Shown here piece after piece: positions 44,708 to 53,297 of a stretch of 64,000 nt of DNA (its first letter is position 1; each line of letters starts with the position of its first letter). The stretch is from positions 2,166,501-2,230,500 of the forward strand of contig NZ_CP152412.1 of NCBI RefSeq assembly GCF_038957035.1, written 5' to 3'. Source of the DNA: Bradyrhizobium sp. B097. GTDB taxonomy: Bacteria > Pseudomonadota > Alphaproteobacteria > Rhizobiales > Xanthobacteraceae. The notes below the pieces were generated by a model. The model searched no databases, was not told the origin of the DNA, and saw only the letters and a list, made by a program, of their open reading frames with translations. The translations under genes were made by a program, and so were the position numbers.

Positions 44708-44848
44708 GTCGTCCCTGCCTAGTGCGCAATTGCGCACGGGAGCAGGGACCCATAACCACCGATGATTGTTGTTGCAGACCGCCCGAACGACGAATCCCGT
44801 TCACAACTTCCGCCGCGGAGTATGGGTCCCTGCTTTCGCAGGGACGAC
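44708..44848. repeat. Palindromic intergenic repeat, family B with stem extension
   Basis: GTCGTCCCTG and CAGGGACGAC at the ends; the left arm holds GTGCGCAATTGCGCAC (44722-44737) in place of the GAAA loop, and the right arm keeps CCCTGC-TTTC-GCAGGG. It lies between the TPR gene and ispE. Confidence 0.87.
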
Positions 44849-44968
44849 GGCGGTGGATGCGGTGCTTGGGCCGGGCTACCCCTGGAATTTCCGTGCAAAC
44901 AAAGGGATAGGATCGTGCGGCGATTTACGCTAATCGCAGCACATGTTTGTTTTTAGGGGTTTATCGCC

Positions 44969-45856
44969 GTGCCGGCGCTGATTGAAGAAGGGCGTGCCAA
45001 GGTCAACCTGACGCTCAGGGTTGTCGGGCGGCGCGTCGATGGGTTTCACGACCTGGAGAGCGTCGTCGCGTTTGCCGATTGCGCCGATCGTCTCACGCTC
45101 GAGCCGGGGCCCGAGCTGTCGCTCTCGATGCTGGGGCCGCTGGCTGATGCCTGTGGCGATACATCTGACAATCTGGTGCTCAAGGCCGCGCGGCTGCTCG
45201 GCGAGCGCGTCGCGGATCTCGAGGTCGGCCACTTCACGCTGGAGAAGGTGCTGCCCGTCGCGGCCGGCATCGGCGGCGGCTCGGCGGATGCCGCGGCCGC
45301 GCTGCGGCTTTTGGCGCGGCTCAACGAGCTCTCGCTCGACGATAGCAGGATCATGGAGGTCGCGCTGCAGACCGGCGCCGACGTGCCGGTCTGCGTCGCC
45401 TCGCGCGCCTGCGACATGACCGGCGTCGGCGAGGGCCTGTTGCCGCTCGACCTGCCGAAAATGCCGTGCGTGCTGGTCAATCCGCGCGTGCCGGTTGCGA
45501 CCAAGGATGTCTTCAATGCGCTCGGCCTGCGCCATGGCGAGCTTCTGATCGGCGCCACCGATGTCGTGATGCAGGGACCGTCCTGGCCGGACGCCGGCCA
45601 CGCGGTCGACGACTGGATCGCAGCGCTTTCGCGCGGCACCAACGATCTCGAAGCCCCCGCCGCGCGCATCGAGCCCGTCATCAGCGACGTCTTGTCCGCG
45701 CTGCGTGAGACCAAGGGCGTTCGCCTGGTGCGCATGTCGGGCTCCGGCGCGACCTGCTTTGCCGTGTTCGGAACCGACACCGACGCCCAGGCCGCCGGCG
45801 AGAATCTCCGTGCGGAGCATCCCGGCTGGTGGGTGCATGCGGGCGCGCTGAGCTAG
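44969..45856 (+). CDS. ispE: 4-(cytidine 5'-diphospho)-2-C-methyl-D-erythritol kinase
   Basis: 295 residues. IspE phosphorylates CDP-ME in the MEP pathway to isoprenoids. The GHMP-kinase ATP motif is LPVAAGIGGGSADAAAAL (about residue 92), and RMSGSGATCFAVFG is the C-terminal signature. GTG at 44969 gives the standard start MPALIEEGRAKVNLTL with the conserved KVNLTL. No membrane segments. Downstream is a block of four palindromic repeats. Confidence 0.96.
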   Translation: MPALIEEGRAKVNLTLRVVGRRVDGFHDLESVVAFADCADRLTLEPGPELSLSMLGPLADACGDTSDNLVLKAARLLGERVADLEVGHFTLEKVLPVAAGIGGGSADAAAALRLLARLNELSLDDSRIMEVALQTGADVPVCVASRACDMTGVGEGLLPLDLPKMPCVLVNPRVPVATKDVFNALGLRHGELLIGATDVVMQGPSWPDAGHAVDDWIAALSRGTNDLEAPAARIEPVISDVLSALRETKGVRLVRMSGSGATCFAVFGTDTDAQAAGENLRAEHPGWWVHAGALS

Positions 45857-45870
45857 AGTTTCTCTCCGCC

Positions 45871-45974
45871 GTCATTCCGGGGCATGCGAAGCACGAGCCC
45901 GGAATCCATTGATCCACATCTTGAGCGGCCTGATGGATTCCGGGCTCGCGCCAAAAGGCGCGCCCCGGAATGAC
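45871..45974. repeat. Palindromic intergenic repeat, family A (long form)
   Basis: GTCATTCCGGGGCATGCG to GCGCCCCGGAATGAC, inner GGAATCCATTGAT and CTGATGGATTCCGGGCTCG. First of the four stacked elements after ispE. Confidence 0.88.
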
Positions 45975-46088
45975 GGAGAGGGTGCGACGAAACAACCCGA
46001 CGGGCAACTCAGCAAAGGCTGTCAATCTCTCCTCGCATGTCGCGAGAATGCGGATGTATGACTCGGCGGCCGCGCAACAAAATTCAGT

Positions 46089-46210
46089 GTCGTCCCGGCG
46101 AAGGCCGGGACCCATAACCACAAATGCCAACTGTTGCGCGACGCTGGGGCCGCAGCCCTCTTCAACAACACAACCCAGTGGTTATGGGTCCCTGCTTTCG
46201 CAGGGACGAC
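46089..46210. repeat. Palindromic intergenic repeat, family B
   Basis: Left arm uses CGG/CCG (GTCGTCCCGGCGAAGGCCGG) while the right arm uses CTG/CAG (CCCTGCTTTCGCAGGGACGAC), so each arm folds on itself but the two no longer pair perfectly with one another. This supports two local hairpins as the conserved form. Confidence 0.86.
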
Positions 46211-46243
46211 GGTTGTGGATGTGGGTCGTGCCAAACAATTGGT

Positions 46244-46359
46244 GTCGTCCCGGCGAAAGCCAGGACCCATTGCCCCAAATGAGAATTGTTGTGCGATGCT
46301 GGAGCAACGATCCCATTCATCACCAAGCGCGGATGGATCCCGGCTTTCGCCAGGACGAC
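46244..46359. repeat. Palindromic intergenic repeat, family B (degenerate)
   Basis: GTCGTCCCGGCGAAAGCCAGG at the left, CCCGGCTTTCGCCAGGACGAC at the right. The G-to-A change breaks one pair in both mini-hairpins but the outer arms still match one another. Confidence 0.82.
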
Positions 46360-46392
46360 GAACGGAGAGAAGCGTGTGCCTGGGCTCCATCA

Positions 46393-46499
46393 CCGTCACC
46401 CTGAGGAGGCCGCGGAGCGGCCGTCTCGAAGGGTCGACGGCCACCAGCGGGGCCGTGCATCCTTCGAGACGCCGCTTCGCGGCTCTTCAGGATGACGGG
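46393..46499. repeat. Palindromic intergenic repeat, family D
   Basis: CCGTCACCCTGAGGAGG with CGTCTCGAAGGG at the left; CCTTCGAGACG with CTTCAGGATGACGGG at the right. Fourth element of the stack. Confidence 0.86.
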
Positions 46500-46683
46500 T
46501 TTGATAGTGTCGGCAGCGACGCCGCCGCTACTGCGGCATCATCCCACCTCAACGCCGGGCAGCGTTGCGCCCCTGATTGCTTGGCAAGCCAAATCCCGTT
46601 TGCCATAACAGGATGAAACAACAACGTTGTGCGTGCGGGACCGTTCGAAAATCCGCCTGCAGCCAATGAGCCGGGAGGATGCC

Positions 46684-47610
46684 ATGGCCAATATCCGAGT
46701 TCTCGCCACCGATCTCGAGTTTCCCGAAGGTCCCGTCGTGATGCCCGACGGTTCGGTCGTGCTGGTCGAAATCCGCGGCCAGCGGCTGACCCGGGTCTAT
46801 CCCGACGGACGCAAGGAGATCGTCGCCAAGGTGCCGGGCGGCCCGAACGGCGCAGCGCTCGGCCCCGACGGCAAGATGTACGTCTGCAACAATGGCGGCT
46901 TCTCCTGGATCCCGACCCGCAACATGATCATGCCGGGTCCGCAGCCGGAGGATTATCTCGGCGGCTCGATCCAGCGCGTCGATCTGCAATCCGGCAAGGT
47001 CGAGACGGTGGTGACGAAGTGTGGCGAGCATGAGCTGCGCGGGCCGAACGATCTGGTGTTCGACAGGCAGGGCGGCCTGTGGTTCTCCGATCTCGGCAAG
47101 CGCCGCGCCCGCGAGATGGATGTCGGCGCGTTCTATTATCTGAAGCCCGGCATGAGCGAGATCGTCGAGGCCGTGCACGGCATCCTGCCCGCCAACGGCA
47201 TCGGCCTGTCGCCGGACGAGAAGACCGTCTACATCGCGGAGACGCCGACGGCGCGGCTGTGGGCCTATGAGGTATCCGAGCCCGGCACCATCAAGCCGCG
47301 CGACGTGATCTATCGCGGCGAGCGCGGCAAGCCGATCGCGGGCCTCGGCGGCTACCAGATGTTCGATTCGCTCGCGGTCGAAGCATCAGGCAATGTCTGC
47401 GTCGCGACGCTGATCTCGGGCTGCATCTCGGTGATCGCGCCTGACGGCACGGTGGTCGAGCAGGTGCCGACCGGCGACCGCGTCACCACCAACATCGCCT
47501 TCGGCGGACCCGACCTGAAGACCGCCTACATCACGCTGTCCGGCAAGGGCGAGCTGATCGCGATGGACTGGTCGCGGCCGGGATTGCCGCTGAATTTTCT
47601 GAACATGTGA
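46684..47610 (+). CDS. SMP-30/gluconolactonase-family protein
   Basis: 308 residues from ATG 46684, with GGGAGGA five bases upstream. Six-bladed beta-propeller: EFPEGPVVMPDG at the N-terminus (metal-binding Glu), GPNGAALGPDGKMYVCNNGG, RGPNDLVFDRQGGLWFSD, and NGIGLSPDEKTVYIAET, where the Asn and Asp residues bind calcium. Such enzymes hydrolyse lactones of sugars or other compounds; the substrate is not evident. No signal peptide. Confidence 0.9.
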   Translation: MANIRVLATDLEFPEGPVVMPDGSVVLVEIRGQRLTRVYPDGRKEIVAKVPGGPNGAALGPDGKMYVCNNGGFSWIPTRNMIMPGPQPEDYLGGSIQRVDLQSGKVETVVTKCGEHELRGPNDLVFDRQGGLWFSDLGKRRAREMDVGAFYYLKPGMSEIVEAVHGILPANGIGLSPDEKTVYIAETPTARLWAYEVSEPGTIKPRDVIYRGERGKPIAGLGGYQMFDSLAVEASGNVCVATLISGCISVIAPDGTVVEQVPTGDRVTTNIAFGGPDLKTAYITLSGKGELIAMDWSRPGLPLNFLNM

Positions 47611-47619
47611 CGTAAGAAC

Positions 47620-47703
47620 GTCATTGCGAGGAGCGAAGCGACGAAGCAATCCATCGAGCCGCATCTGAGGACAGATGGATTGCTTCGCTTCGCTCGCAAT
47701 GAC
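47620..47703. repeat. Palindromic intergenic repeat, family C
   Basis: GTCATTGCGAGGAGCGAAGC and GCTTCGCTCGCAATGAC at the ends, with GAAGCAATCCAT and ATGGATTGCTTCG inside. It lies between the SMP-30 stop and the GNAT start, ending 14 bp before the GNAT ATG. Confidence 0.88.
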
Positions 47704-47717
47704 GGAAAGGATATAGA

Positions 47718-48311
47718 ATGCCCTGGCTCGAACCGGTCACCCTTCGCGGCGCGCATGCGCGGCTCGAACCGCTGTCCCATGATCATCGCGACGGTCTCGT
47801 CGACGCAGTCAAGGATGGCGGTCTCTCTCAACTCTGGTACACCGCGATCCCGCAGCCGGAGAACATGGCCAAGGAGATCGACCGAAGGCTCGGCCTGCAG
47901 GCGGCCGGATCGATGCTGCCGTTCACGGTGTTCGATGCCGACGGCCGGATCTCCGGCATGTCGACCTACATGAATGTCGACACGCCGAACCGCCGCGTTG
48001 AGATCGGCTCGACCTGGTACGCCAAGCGTGTGCAGCGCAGCGCGGTCAACACGCAGTGCAAACTGCTGCTGCTGCAACATGCCTTCGAGAAACTCGATTG
48101 CATCGCGGTCGAGTTCCGCACGCATTTCTTCAATCACCAGAGCCGGCGCGGCATCGAGCGTTTGGGTGCCAAGCAGGACGGCGTCCTGCGCAGCCATCAG
48201 ATCGCGCCCAACGGTACGTTGCGCGACACCGTGGTTTACAGCATCATCGCCAGCGAATGGCCGACGGTGAAGGCGCATCTCAATTATCAACTCAACGAAA
48301 AGCCGCGCTGA
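47718..48311 (+). CDS. GNAT-family N-acetyltransferase (RimJ-like)
   Basis: 197 residues from ATG 47718. RimJ/RimL-type pattern: LRGAHARLEPLSHDHRDGL, then EIGSTWYAKRVQRSAVNTQCKLLLLQHAFE (the acetyl-CoA site, with no clear RxxGxG) and FRTHFFNHQSRRGIERLGAKQDGVLR. It may acetylate a small molecule or protein N-terminus. Followed 28 bp later by a GMC oxidoreductase gene on the same strand. Confidence 0.86.
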   Translation: MPWLEPVTLRGAHARLEPLSHDHRDGLVDAVKDGGLSQLWYTAIPQPENMAKEIDRRLGLQAAGSMLPFTVFDADGRISGMSTYMNVDTPNRRVEIGSTWYAKRVQRSAVNTQCKLLLLQHAFEKLDCIAVEFRTHFFNHQSRRGIERLGAKQDGVLRSHQIAPNGTLRDTVVYSIIASEWPTVKAHLNYQLNEKPR

Positions 48312-48339
48312 CACTTTGGTCGGCGCCAGAAGCGAGACG

Positions 48340-49983
48340 ATGGAAACGTTCGATTATGTGATCATCGGCGCAGGCTCCGCCGGGAGCGTGCTGACCAACC
48401 GGTTGAGTGAAGACGCTGCTGTCAGGGTGTGCGTGCTGGAGGCGGGGCCTAGCGACTGGCATCCCTACATCCATCTGCCGGCCGGCTTCATCAAGACCTT
48501 CCACATGAAGAGCGTGAACTGGGCCTACCAGCAGGAGGTGGGTCCCTACACGGGCGGGCGCAGCATCTACGCGCCGCGCGGCAAGACGCTCGGCGGCTCA
48601 TCCTCGATCAACGGCCACATCTACAACCGCGGCCAGCGCCAGGATTTCGACACCTGGGCGCAGCTCGGCAATCGCGGCTGGGGTTATCCCGACGTGCTGC
48701 CGTACTTCCGGCGCATGGAGCGTCGGATTGGCGAGGGCGACGACACCTATCGCGGTCGCGACGGCAATCTCACCGTCACCACGATGGACTGGCAGGATCC
48801 GCTCTGCGAGGCCTTCATGGCGGGGGCGGTCAGCCTCGGTATTCCGCGCAATCCTGACTACAACGGCCAGATCCAGGAGGGCGTGTCGTACTGCCAGCGC
48901 ACCATCCTGAACGGCCTCAGGGTCAGCGCCGCGACCGCGTTCCTGCATCCGGCGCGAAAGCGGCCGAATGTCGATGTGCGCACGCATGCCCATGTCACCG
49001 GCATCATCTTCGAGGGCAAGCGCGCAGTCGGCGTGCGCTATAACCGCGGCGGCAAGCACGGCGATCCGCTCGAGATACGTGCCACCAAGGAAGTCATCCT
49101 CTCCGGCGGCGCCTACAACTCGCCGCAGCTGTTGCAGCTCTCCGGCGTCGGCTCGCCCGAGCTGCTGAAGTCGCACGGCATCGCGGTGCGCCACGCGTTG
49201 CCGGGTGTCGGCGAGGGCTTGCAGGATCACTACGCGCCGCGTTCGGTGGCGCGGGTCAAGAACATCCGGACCATCAACGAGCTGCGCCGCGGCTTCAGCC
49301 TGTGGGGCGAGGCGATCAAATGGGCGACGACGCGGCGCGGCCTGCTGTCGCTGTCGCCGACCATGGTCTACTGCTTCTGGCACTCCGGCGAGACTACCGA
49401 GAGCTCTGATTTGCAGCTCACCTTCACGCCGGCGAGCTACAAGGAAGGCGTGCAGGGCCAGCTCGAGGACGAGCCCGGCATGACGGTGGCCTCATGGCAG
49501 CAGCGGCCGGAGAGCCGCGGCTATGTCCGCATCCGCTCCGCCGATCCGTTCGCGCCGCCGATCATCCAGACCAACTATCTTGCCGAGGAGATCGACCGCC
49601 GCGTCGTCGTCGCCGGCATGAAGCTGGCGCGCCGGCTGCTCGCCTCCGAGCCGCTCAAGCCGTATTTCGCCTATGAGGACTTTCCCGGCCCGAAGGTCAC
49701 GAGCGACGAGGAGCTGCTCGCGGCCGCGACCCAGCGCGGCACCACCACCTTCCATCCCGGCTGCACCTGTCGGATGGGTCCGGCCGACGCGCCGTGGGCC
49801 GTGGTCGACGACCAGCTTCGGGTCCATGGCATGGAGGGCCTGCGCGTGATCGACGCCTCGATCATGCCGCGGATGATCTCAGCCAATCTCAACGCCTCGA
49901 CCTTGATGATCGCCGACAAGGCCTCCGACATGATCCGCGGCAAGACCCCCGAGGCGGCTGCGAAACTGCCGGAGTATGCGTGA
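48340..49983 (+). CDS. GMC-family FAD oxidoreductase (choline dehydrogenase-like)
   Basis: 547 residues from ATG 48340 (METFDYVIIGAGSAGSVL). The FAD motif is GAGSAGS; GGSSSINGHIYNRGQRQDFDTWA is the first GMC signature and SGGAYNSPQLLQLSGVG the second. The C-terminal FHPGCTCRMG and NLNAST hold the catalytic His/Asn region. The substrate is an alcohol; which one cannot be told. The start codon is preferred over an upstream TTG at 48316 because the FAD motif begins at residue 5. The GNAT gene is 28 bp upstream, possibly co-transcribed. Confidence 0.91.
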   Translation: METFDYVIIGAGSAGSVLTNRLSEDAAVRVCVLEAGPSDWHPYIHLPAGFIKTFHMKSVNWAYQQEVGPYTGGRSIYAPRGKTLGGSSSINGHIYNRGQRQDFDTWAQLGNRGWGYPDVLPYFRRMERRIGEGDDTYRGRDGNLTVTTMDWQDPLCEAFMAGAVSLGIPRNPDYNGQIQEGVSYCQRTILNGLRVSAATAFLHPARKRPNVDVRTHAHVTGIIFEGKRAVGVRYNRGGKHGDPLEIRATKEVILSGGAYNSPQLLQLSGVGSPELLKSHGIAVRHALPGVGEGLQDHYAPRSVARVKNIRTINELRRGFSLWGEAIKWATTRRGLLSLSPTMVYCFWHSGETTESSDLQLTFTPASYKEGVQGQLEDEPGMTVASWQQRPESRGYVRIRSADPFAPPIIQTNYLAEEIDRRVVVAGMKLARRLLASEPLKPYFAYEDFPGPKVTSDEELLAAATQRGTTTFHPGCTCRMGPADAPWAVVDDQLRVHGMEGLRVIDASIMPRMISANLNASTLMIADKASDMIRGKTPEAAAKLPEYA

Positions 49984-49985
49984 GG

Positions 49986-50063
49986 AGATTGCGAGCGAAA
50001 CGACGAAGCAATCCATGCACCCGCAGATGGGAAGATGGATTGCTTCGCTTCACTCCTAATGAC
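49986..50063. repeat. Palindromic intergenic repeat, family C (degenerate)
   Basis: GAGATTGCGAGCGAAACGACG with GAAGCAATCCAT at the left, ATGGATTGCTTCG then CACTCCTAATGAC at the right. The arms keep the family core but with mismatches. Confidence 0.75.
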
Positions 50064-50109
50064 GGCAGATGTGCGCCGATGCTTCTTGATCGGCGCACAT
50101 GATCTATCA

Positions 50110-50214
50110 CCGTCATCCTGAGGTGCGAGCGGAGCGAGCCTCGAAGGATCGACGGCCACCAGCCGGGCCGTGCATCATTCGAGGCCCGCTTCGCGGGCAC
50201 CTCAGGATGACGGG
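50110..50214. repeat. Palindromic intergenic repeat, family D
   Basis: CCGTCATCCTGAGGTGCGAG with GCCTCGAAGG at the left; TTCGAGGC with CACCTCAGGATGACGGG at the right. It lies between the convergent GMC and flavin monooxygenase genes. Confidence 0.86.
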
Positions 50215-50249
50215 ATCCGTACTTGGATGACGGGACTGCTATCAGGAGC

Positions 50250-51752
50250 TCAGCCGTAGACGAACGCCTTGTCCTTGAGGTCGATCGCCGGGAATTCGTC
50301 CTTCTCGGCCCAGTAGTCCTGGTTGTGCTGCCACTCCGGCTTGTCGCCGCGCTTCGGCAGCAGGTGCATGCCGCGCATCATGTAGCCGGGGTTGAAGTTC
50401 TCCGGATCGATCCACGGCAGCAGCGGCATGTTGTGGTCTTCGGGGCGCAGCGCCGGCGTCACCTTGCTCACGCCGGTCGCCTTCATGTGCTTGAGCATGC
50501 GGCAGACGAAGTCGCCGACCAGATCGACGCGCAAGGTCCAGCTGGCGCGGAAATAGCCGAACACCCAGACGAGGTTCGGCACGCCGGTGAACATCATGCC
50601 GCGATAGGTCACGGTGTCCTTGAAGTCGAGCGGCTTGCCGTCGATTGCGAAGTCGATGCCGCCATTGGCGGAGAGGTGGAAGCCGGTCGCGGTGATGATG
50701 ATGTCGGCCTCGAGCTCCTTGCCGGACTTGAGCAGGATGCCCTTCTCGGTGAAGCGCTCGATCTCGTCGGTGACGACCGAAGCCTTGCCGCCCTTGATGG
50801 CGTGGAACAGGTCGGCATCCGGAATGAAGGCGATGCGCTGCCGCCACGGCCGGTAGCGCGGCGTGAAGTGGGTGGCGATGTCGTAGTCCTTGCCGAGGAC
50901 GGCCTCGACCGCCGCCAGCAGGTCCTTCTTGGCGCCCTCGGGCTCGGCGAAGGTCCGCCTGGTGAAGGCGTCCTGCTCGAACAGGATCTTGCGGCGGGTG
51001 ATCTCGTGGATCCAGTGCTCGTCGACCTGCAGCCTGCGCAGCTCCTCGGCGATCTCGATCGCGTTGCGGCCGGTGCGGAAATAGGTCGGCGAACGCTGCA
51101 GCATGGTGACATGGCCGGCGTCCTTGGCCATCGCCGGGATCAGGGTCGCAGCCGTTGCACCGGAGCCGATCACGACCACGCGCTTGCCCTTGTAGTCGAG
51201 GTCGTCGGGCCAGGTCTGCGGATGCACGACCGTGCCCTTGAACTTCGCCATGTCGGTCCATTCGGGCGTATAGCCCGCGTCGTGGCGGTAGTAGCCCTGG
51301 CACATCCAGAAGAAGTTCGTCGTGAAGCGCAGCTGCTCGCCGGTGTCGATGCGCGTGGCATCGATAGTCCAGAGATTGGTCTCGTTCGACCACTCCGCCG
51401 CGGTGATGGTGTGGCGATAGCGGATGTGGCGGGCGAGATCGTTCTCGTCGATCACCTCGCCCATGTATTTCAGGATCTCGGCTGCGCTCGCGATCGGCGC
51501 GCTGGTCCACGGCTTGAAGCGATAGCCGAAAGTATGCAGGTCGCTGTCGGAGCGGATGCCGGGATAGCGGTGGGTGGACCAGGTGCCGCCGAAGGTCTTC
51601 TGCGTCTCCAGCACCACGAAGCTGGTGCCCGGGCATTGCGTGGTGAGGTGGTAGGCGGCGCCGACGCCGGAGATGCCGGCGCCCGCGATCAGAACGTCGA
51701 AGTGCTCGGTCGTGACGGGCTCGGCGGCGCGGATTTGGGTCTGGACGTTCAT
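50250..51752 (-). CDS. Flavin-containing monooxygenase (Baeyer-Villiger type)
   Basis: 500 residues from ATG 51752, with AGGGA before it. The FAD motif is DVLIAGAGISGVGAA (about residue 19), and the NADPH motif VVVIGSGATAATL (about 190). Between them GGTWSTHRYPGIRSDSDLHTFGY matches the class B monooxygenase pattern. It oxygenates a ketone or a nitrogen/sulfur compound. Upstream on the same strand is a MoxR ATPase gene (72 bp gap), with no functional link evident. Confidence 0.91.
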   Translation of the reverse strand: MNVQTQIRAAEPVTTEHFDVLIAGAGISGVGAAYHLTTQCPGTSFVVLETQKTFGGTWSTHRYPGIRSDSDLHTFGYRFKPWTSAPIASAAEILKYMGEVIDENDLARHIRYRHTITAAEWSNETNLWTIDATRIDTGEQLRFTTNFFWMCQGYYRHDAGYTPEWTDMAKFKGTVVHPQTWPDDLDYKGKRVVVIGSGATAATLIPAMAKDAGHVTMLQRSPTYFRTGRNAIEIAEELRRLQVDEHWIHEITRRKILFEQDAFTRRTFAEPEGAKKDLLAAVEAVLGKDYDIATHFTPRYRPWRQRIAFIPDADLFHAIKGGKASVVTDEIERFTEKGILLKSGKELEADIIITATGFHLSANGGIDFAIDGKPLDFKDTVTYRGMMFTGVPNLVWVFGYFRASWTLRVDLVGDFVCRMLKHMKATGVSKVTPALRPEDHNMPLLPWIDPENFNPGYMMRGMHLLPKRGDKPEWQHNQDYWAEKDEFPAIDLKDKAFVYG

Positions 51753-51824
51753 CTTCCCTGGTCTTCTTGTTGGTTGGAGCCGGTGAGCGAAACGCCGGAG
51801 CGAATGCCCCGGCGCTTGCGTGAA

Positions 51825-52667
51825 CTAGACTTCGCGGCGGCTGAGGAACGCCAGCCGCTCGAACAGGTGCACGTCCTGCTCGTTCTTGAGCAGCGCGCCA
51901 TGCAGCGGCGGGATCAGCTTGCGCGGATCGCGCTCCCTGAGCATCTCGGGCGTGATGTCCTCGTTCAGCAGCAGCTTGAGCCAGTCGAGCAGCTCCGAGG
52001 TCGAGGGCTTCTTCTTCAGGCCCGGCACCTCGCGTACCTCGAAGAAGATCCGCAGCGCCTCTTCCACCAGCCGCTTCTTGATGCCGGGGAAGTGCACGTC
52101 GACGATCTTGTTCATGGTGTCGGCGTCGGGGAACTTGATGTAGTGGAAGAAGCAGCGGCGCAGGAACGCGTCCGGCAGCTCCTTCTCGTTGTTCGACGTG
52201 ATCATCACGATCGGGCGCAGCTTCGCCTTGATGGTCTCGCCGGTCTCGTAGACGTGGAACTCCATGCGGTCGAGTTCGAGCAGCAGGTCGTTGGGGAATT
52301 CGATGTCGGCCTTGTCGATCTCGTCGATCAGGAGCACCGGGCGCTTCTCGTGGGTGAAGGCCTCCCACAGCTTGCCGCGCTTGATGTAGTTCTTGATGTC
52401 GGACACGCGCGCGTCGCCGAGCTGGCTGTCGCGCAGGCGCGACACCGCGTCGTATTCATAGAGGCCCTGCTGCGCCTTGGTGGTCGATTTGATGTGCCAG
52501 GTCAAAAGCGGCGCGTCGATCGCCTTGGCGACTTCCTCGGCCAGCACGGTCTTGCCGGTGCCGGGCTCGCCTTTCACCAGCAGCGGGCGCTCGAGCACGA
52601 TGGCGGCATTGACGGCGACCTTGAGGTCATCGGTGGCGACGTAGTCCTTGGTACCCGTGAATTTCAT
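51825..52667 (-). CDS. MoxR-family AAA+ ATPase
   Basis: 280 residues from ATG 52667. Walker A KGEPGTGKTVLAEEV (about residue 36), Walker B PVLLIDEIDKAD (about 110), sensor ITSNNEKELPDAFLRRC (about 155). MoxR ATPases work with VWA-domain partners as chaperones that assemble or activate metalloenzymes; the VWA gene at 53298 is the probable partner (the CoxD/CoxE arrangement), here split by a small gene and on the opposite strand. A longer frame up to 52763 lacks similarity before the start. Confidence 0.92.
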   Translation of the reverse strand: MKFTGTKDYVATDDLKVAVNAAIVLERPLLVKGEPGTGKTVLAEEVAKAIDAPLLTWHIKSTTKAQQGLYEYDAVSRLRDSQLGDARVSDIKNYIKRGKLWEAFTHEKRPVLLIDEIDKADIEFPNDLLLELDRMEFHVYETGETIKAKLRPIVMITSNNEKELPDAFLRRCFFHYIKFPDADTMNKIVDVHFPGIKKRLVEEALRIFFEVREVPGLKKKPSTSELLDWLKLLLNEDITPEMLRERDPRKLIPPLHGALLKNEQDVHLFERLAFLSRREV

Positions 52668-52772
52668 CGATCTGTTTGCCTTGTTTCGTTCGTTGGCCGC
52701 AGGGGTCTCACCTTGGGCCTCAACATGAAACGACCGCTCTCGCAGCGGCCGTTGGAGATGCAAATTTTTCGA

Positions 52773-53018
52773 TCACGCTCGTCTGATCATCGATACGATC
52801 ACCAGCACGATGCAAGCGCCGATCGTCGCGTTGAGGATGTCGCGGATCGCGCTGCCGCCGAGGCCGACGCCGAGGCGCGGCAGCAGCCAGCTCGCCACCA
52901 GCGCGCCGATGATGCCGACAACCATGTTGCCGATCAGCCCGAAGCCCGCGCCGCGCACGATCAGCCCCGCGAGCCAGCCGGCAATCGCACCGATCACCAG
53001 TGCCGCAATGATGCCCAT
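52773..53018 (-). CDS. GlsB/YeaQ/YmgE-family membrane protein
   Basis: 81 residues, three membrane segments (about 2-18, 28-48, 60-79) rich in Gly and Ala: MGIIAALVIGAIAGWLAGLI, FGLIGNMVVGIIGALVASWL, then ATIGACIVLVIVSMI. This is the transglycosylase-associated, stress-induced family. Function is poorly known. Located between the MoxR and VWA genes. Confidence 0.92.
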   Translation of the reverse strand: MGIIAALVIGAIAGWLAGLIVRGAGFGLIGNMVVGIIGALVASWLLPRLGVGLGGSAIRDILNATIGACIVLVIVSMIRRA

Positions 53019-53297
53019 TCAAACGTCCTGCCCAATGTCTTGTCAGGCGCAATTGTAATTGAAAACGCCGGGCGGTCTAGGGCGGATTCCGCAGCGCAGC
53101 GGTACCCTGAACGGCGCGGCACGCATGGAATGTCGACCGTCATGTTTCCGCCGTGCGGAATGATCGCCGCACGGATACGGGGCGGGGCGTCGTTGGGTGG
53201 ACCCCGCAGGACATGGCGCCAGGGGCCAAATCAAGGCGGATCGCCGGTCTCGGCATGGCTCGGCCCCTTGACGCCACCGGTCCAGCGGGCGATCTAG

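Larger units (their letters stand above)
45857..46683. other. 827-bp non-coding block with four stacked repeats
   Basis: The gap between ispE and the SMP-30 gene has no supported gene; the open frames in it run through palindromes. It contains one family A, two family B and one family D element in order. The last 180 bp (46500-46683) are unique, with an ACAACGTTGT palindrome near 46622 and a good ribosome-binding site before 46684. Confidence 0.8.

Noticed and set aside
45970..46404. Frames of 140-160 residues within the stacked repeats
   Set aside because: They are read through palindromic repeats and repeat the same words on both strands.
50223..53297. 1024-residue plus-strand frame over the flavin monooxygenase and MoxR genes
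   Set aside because: It crosses two real minus-strand genes and one repeat; no recognisable motif.
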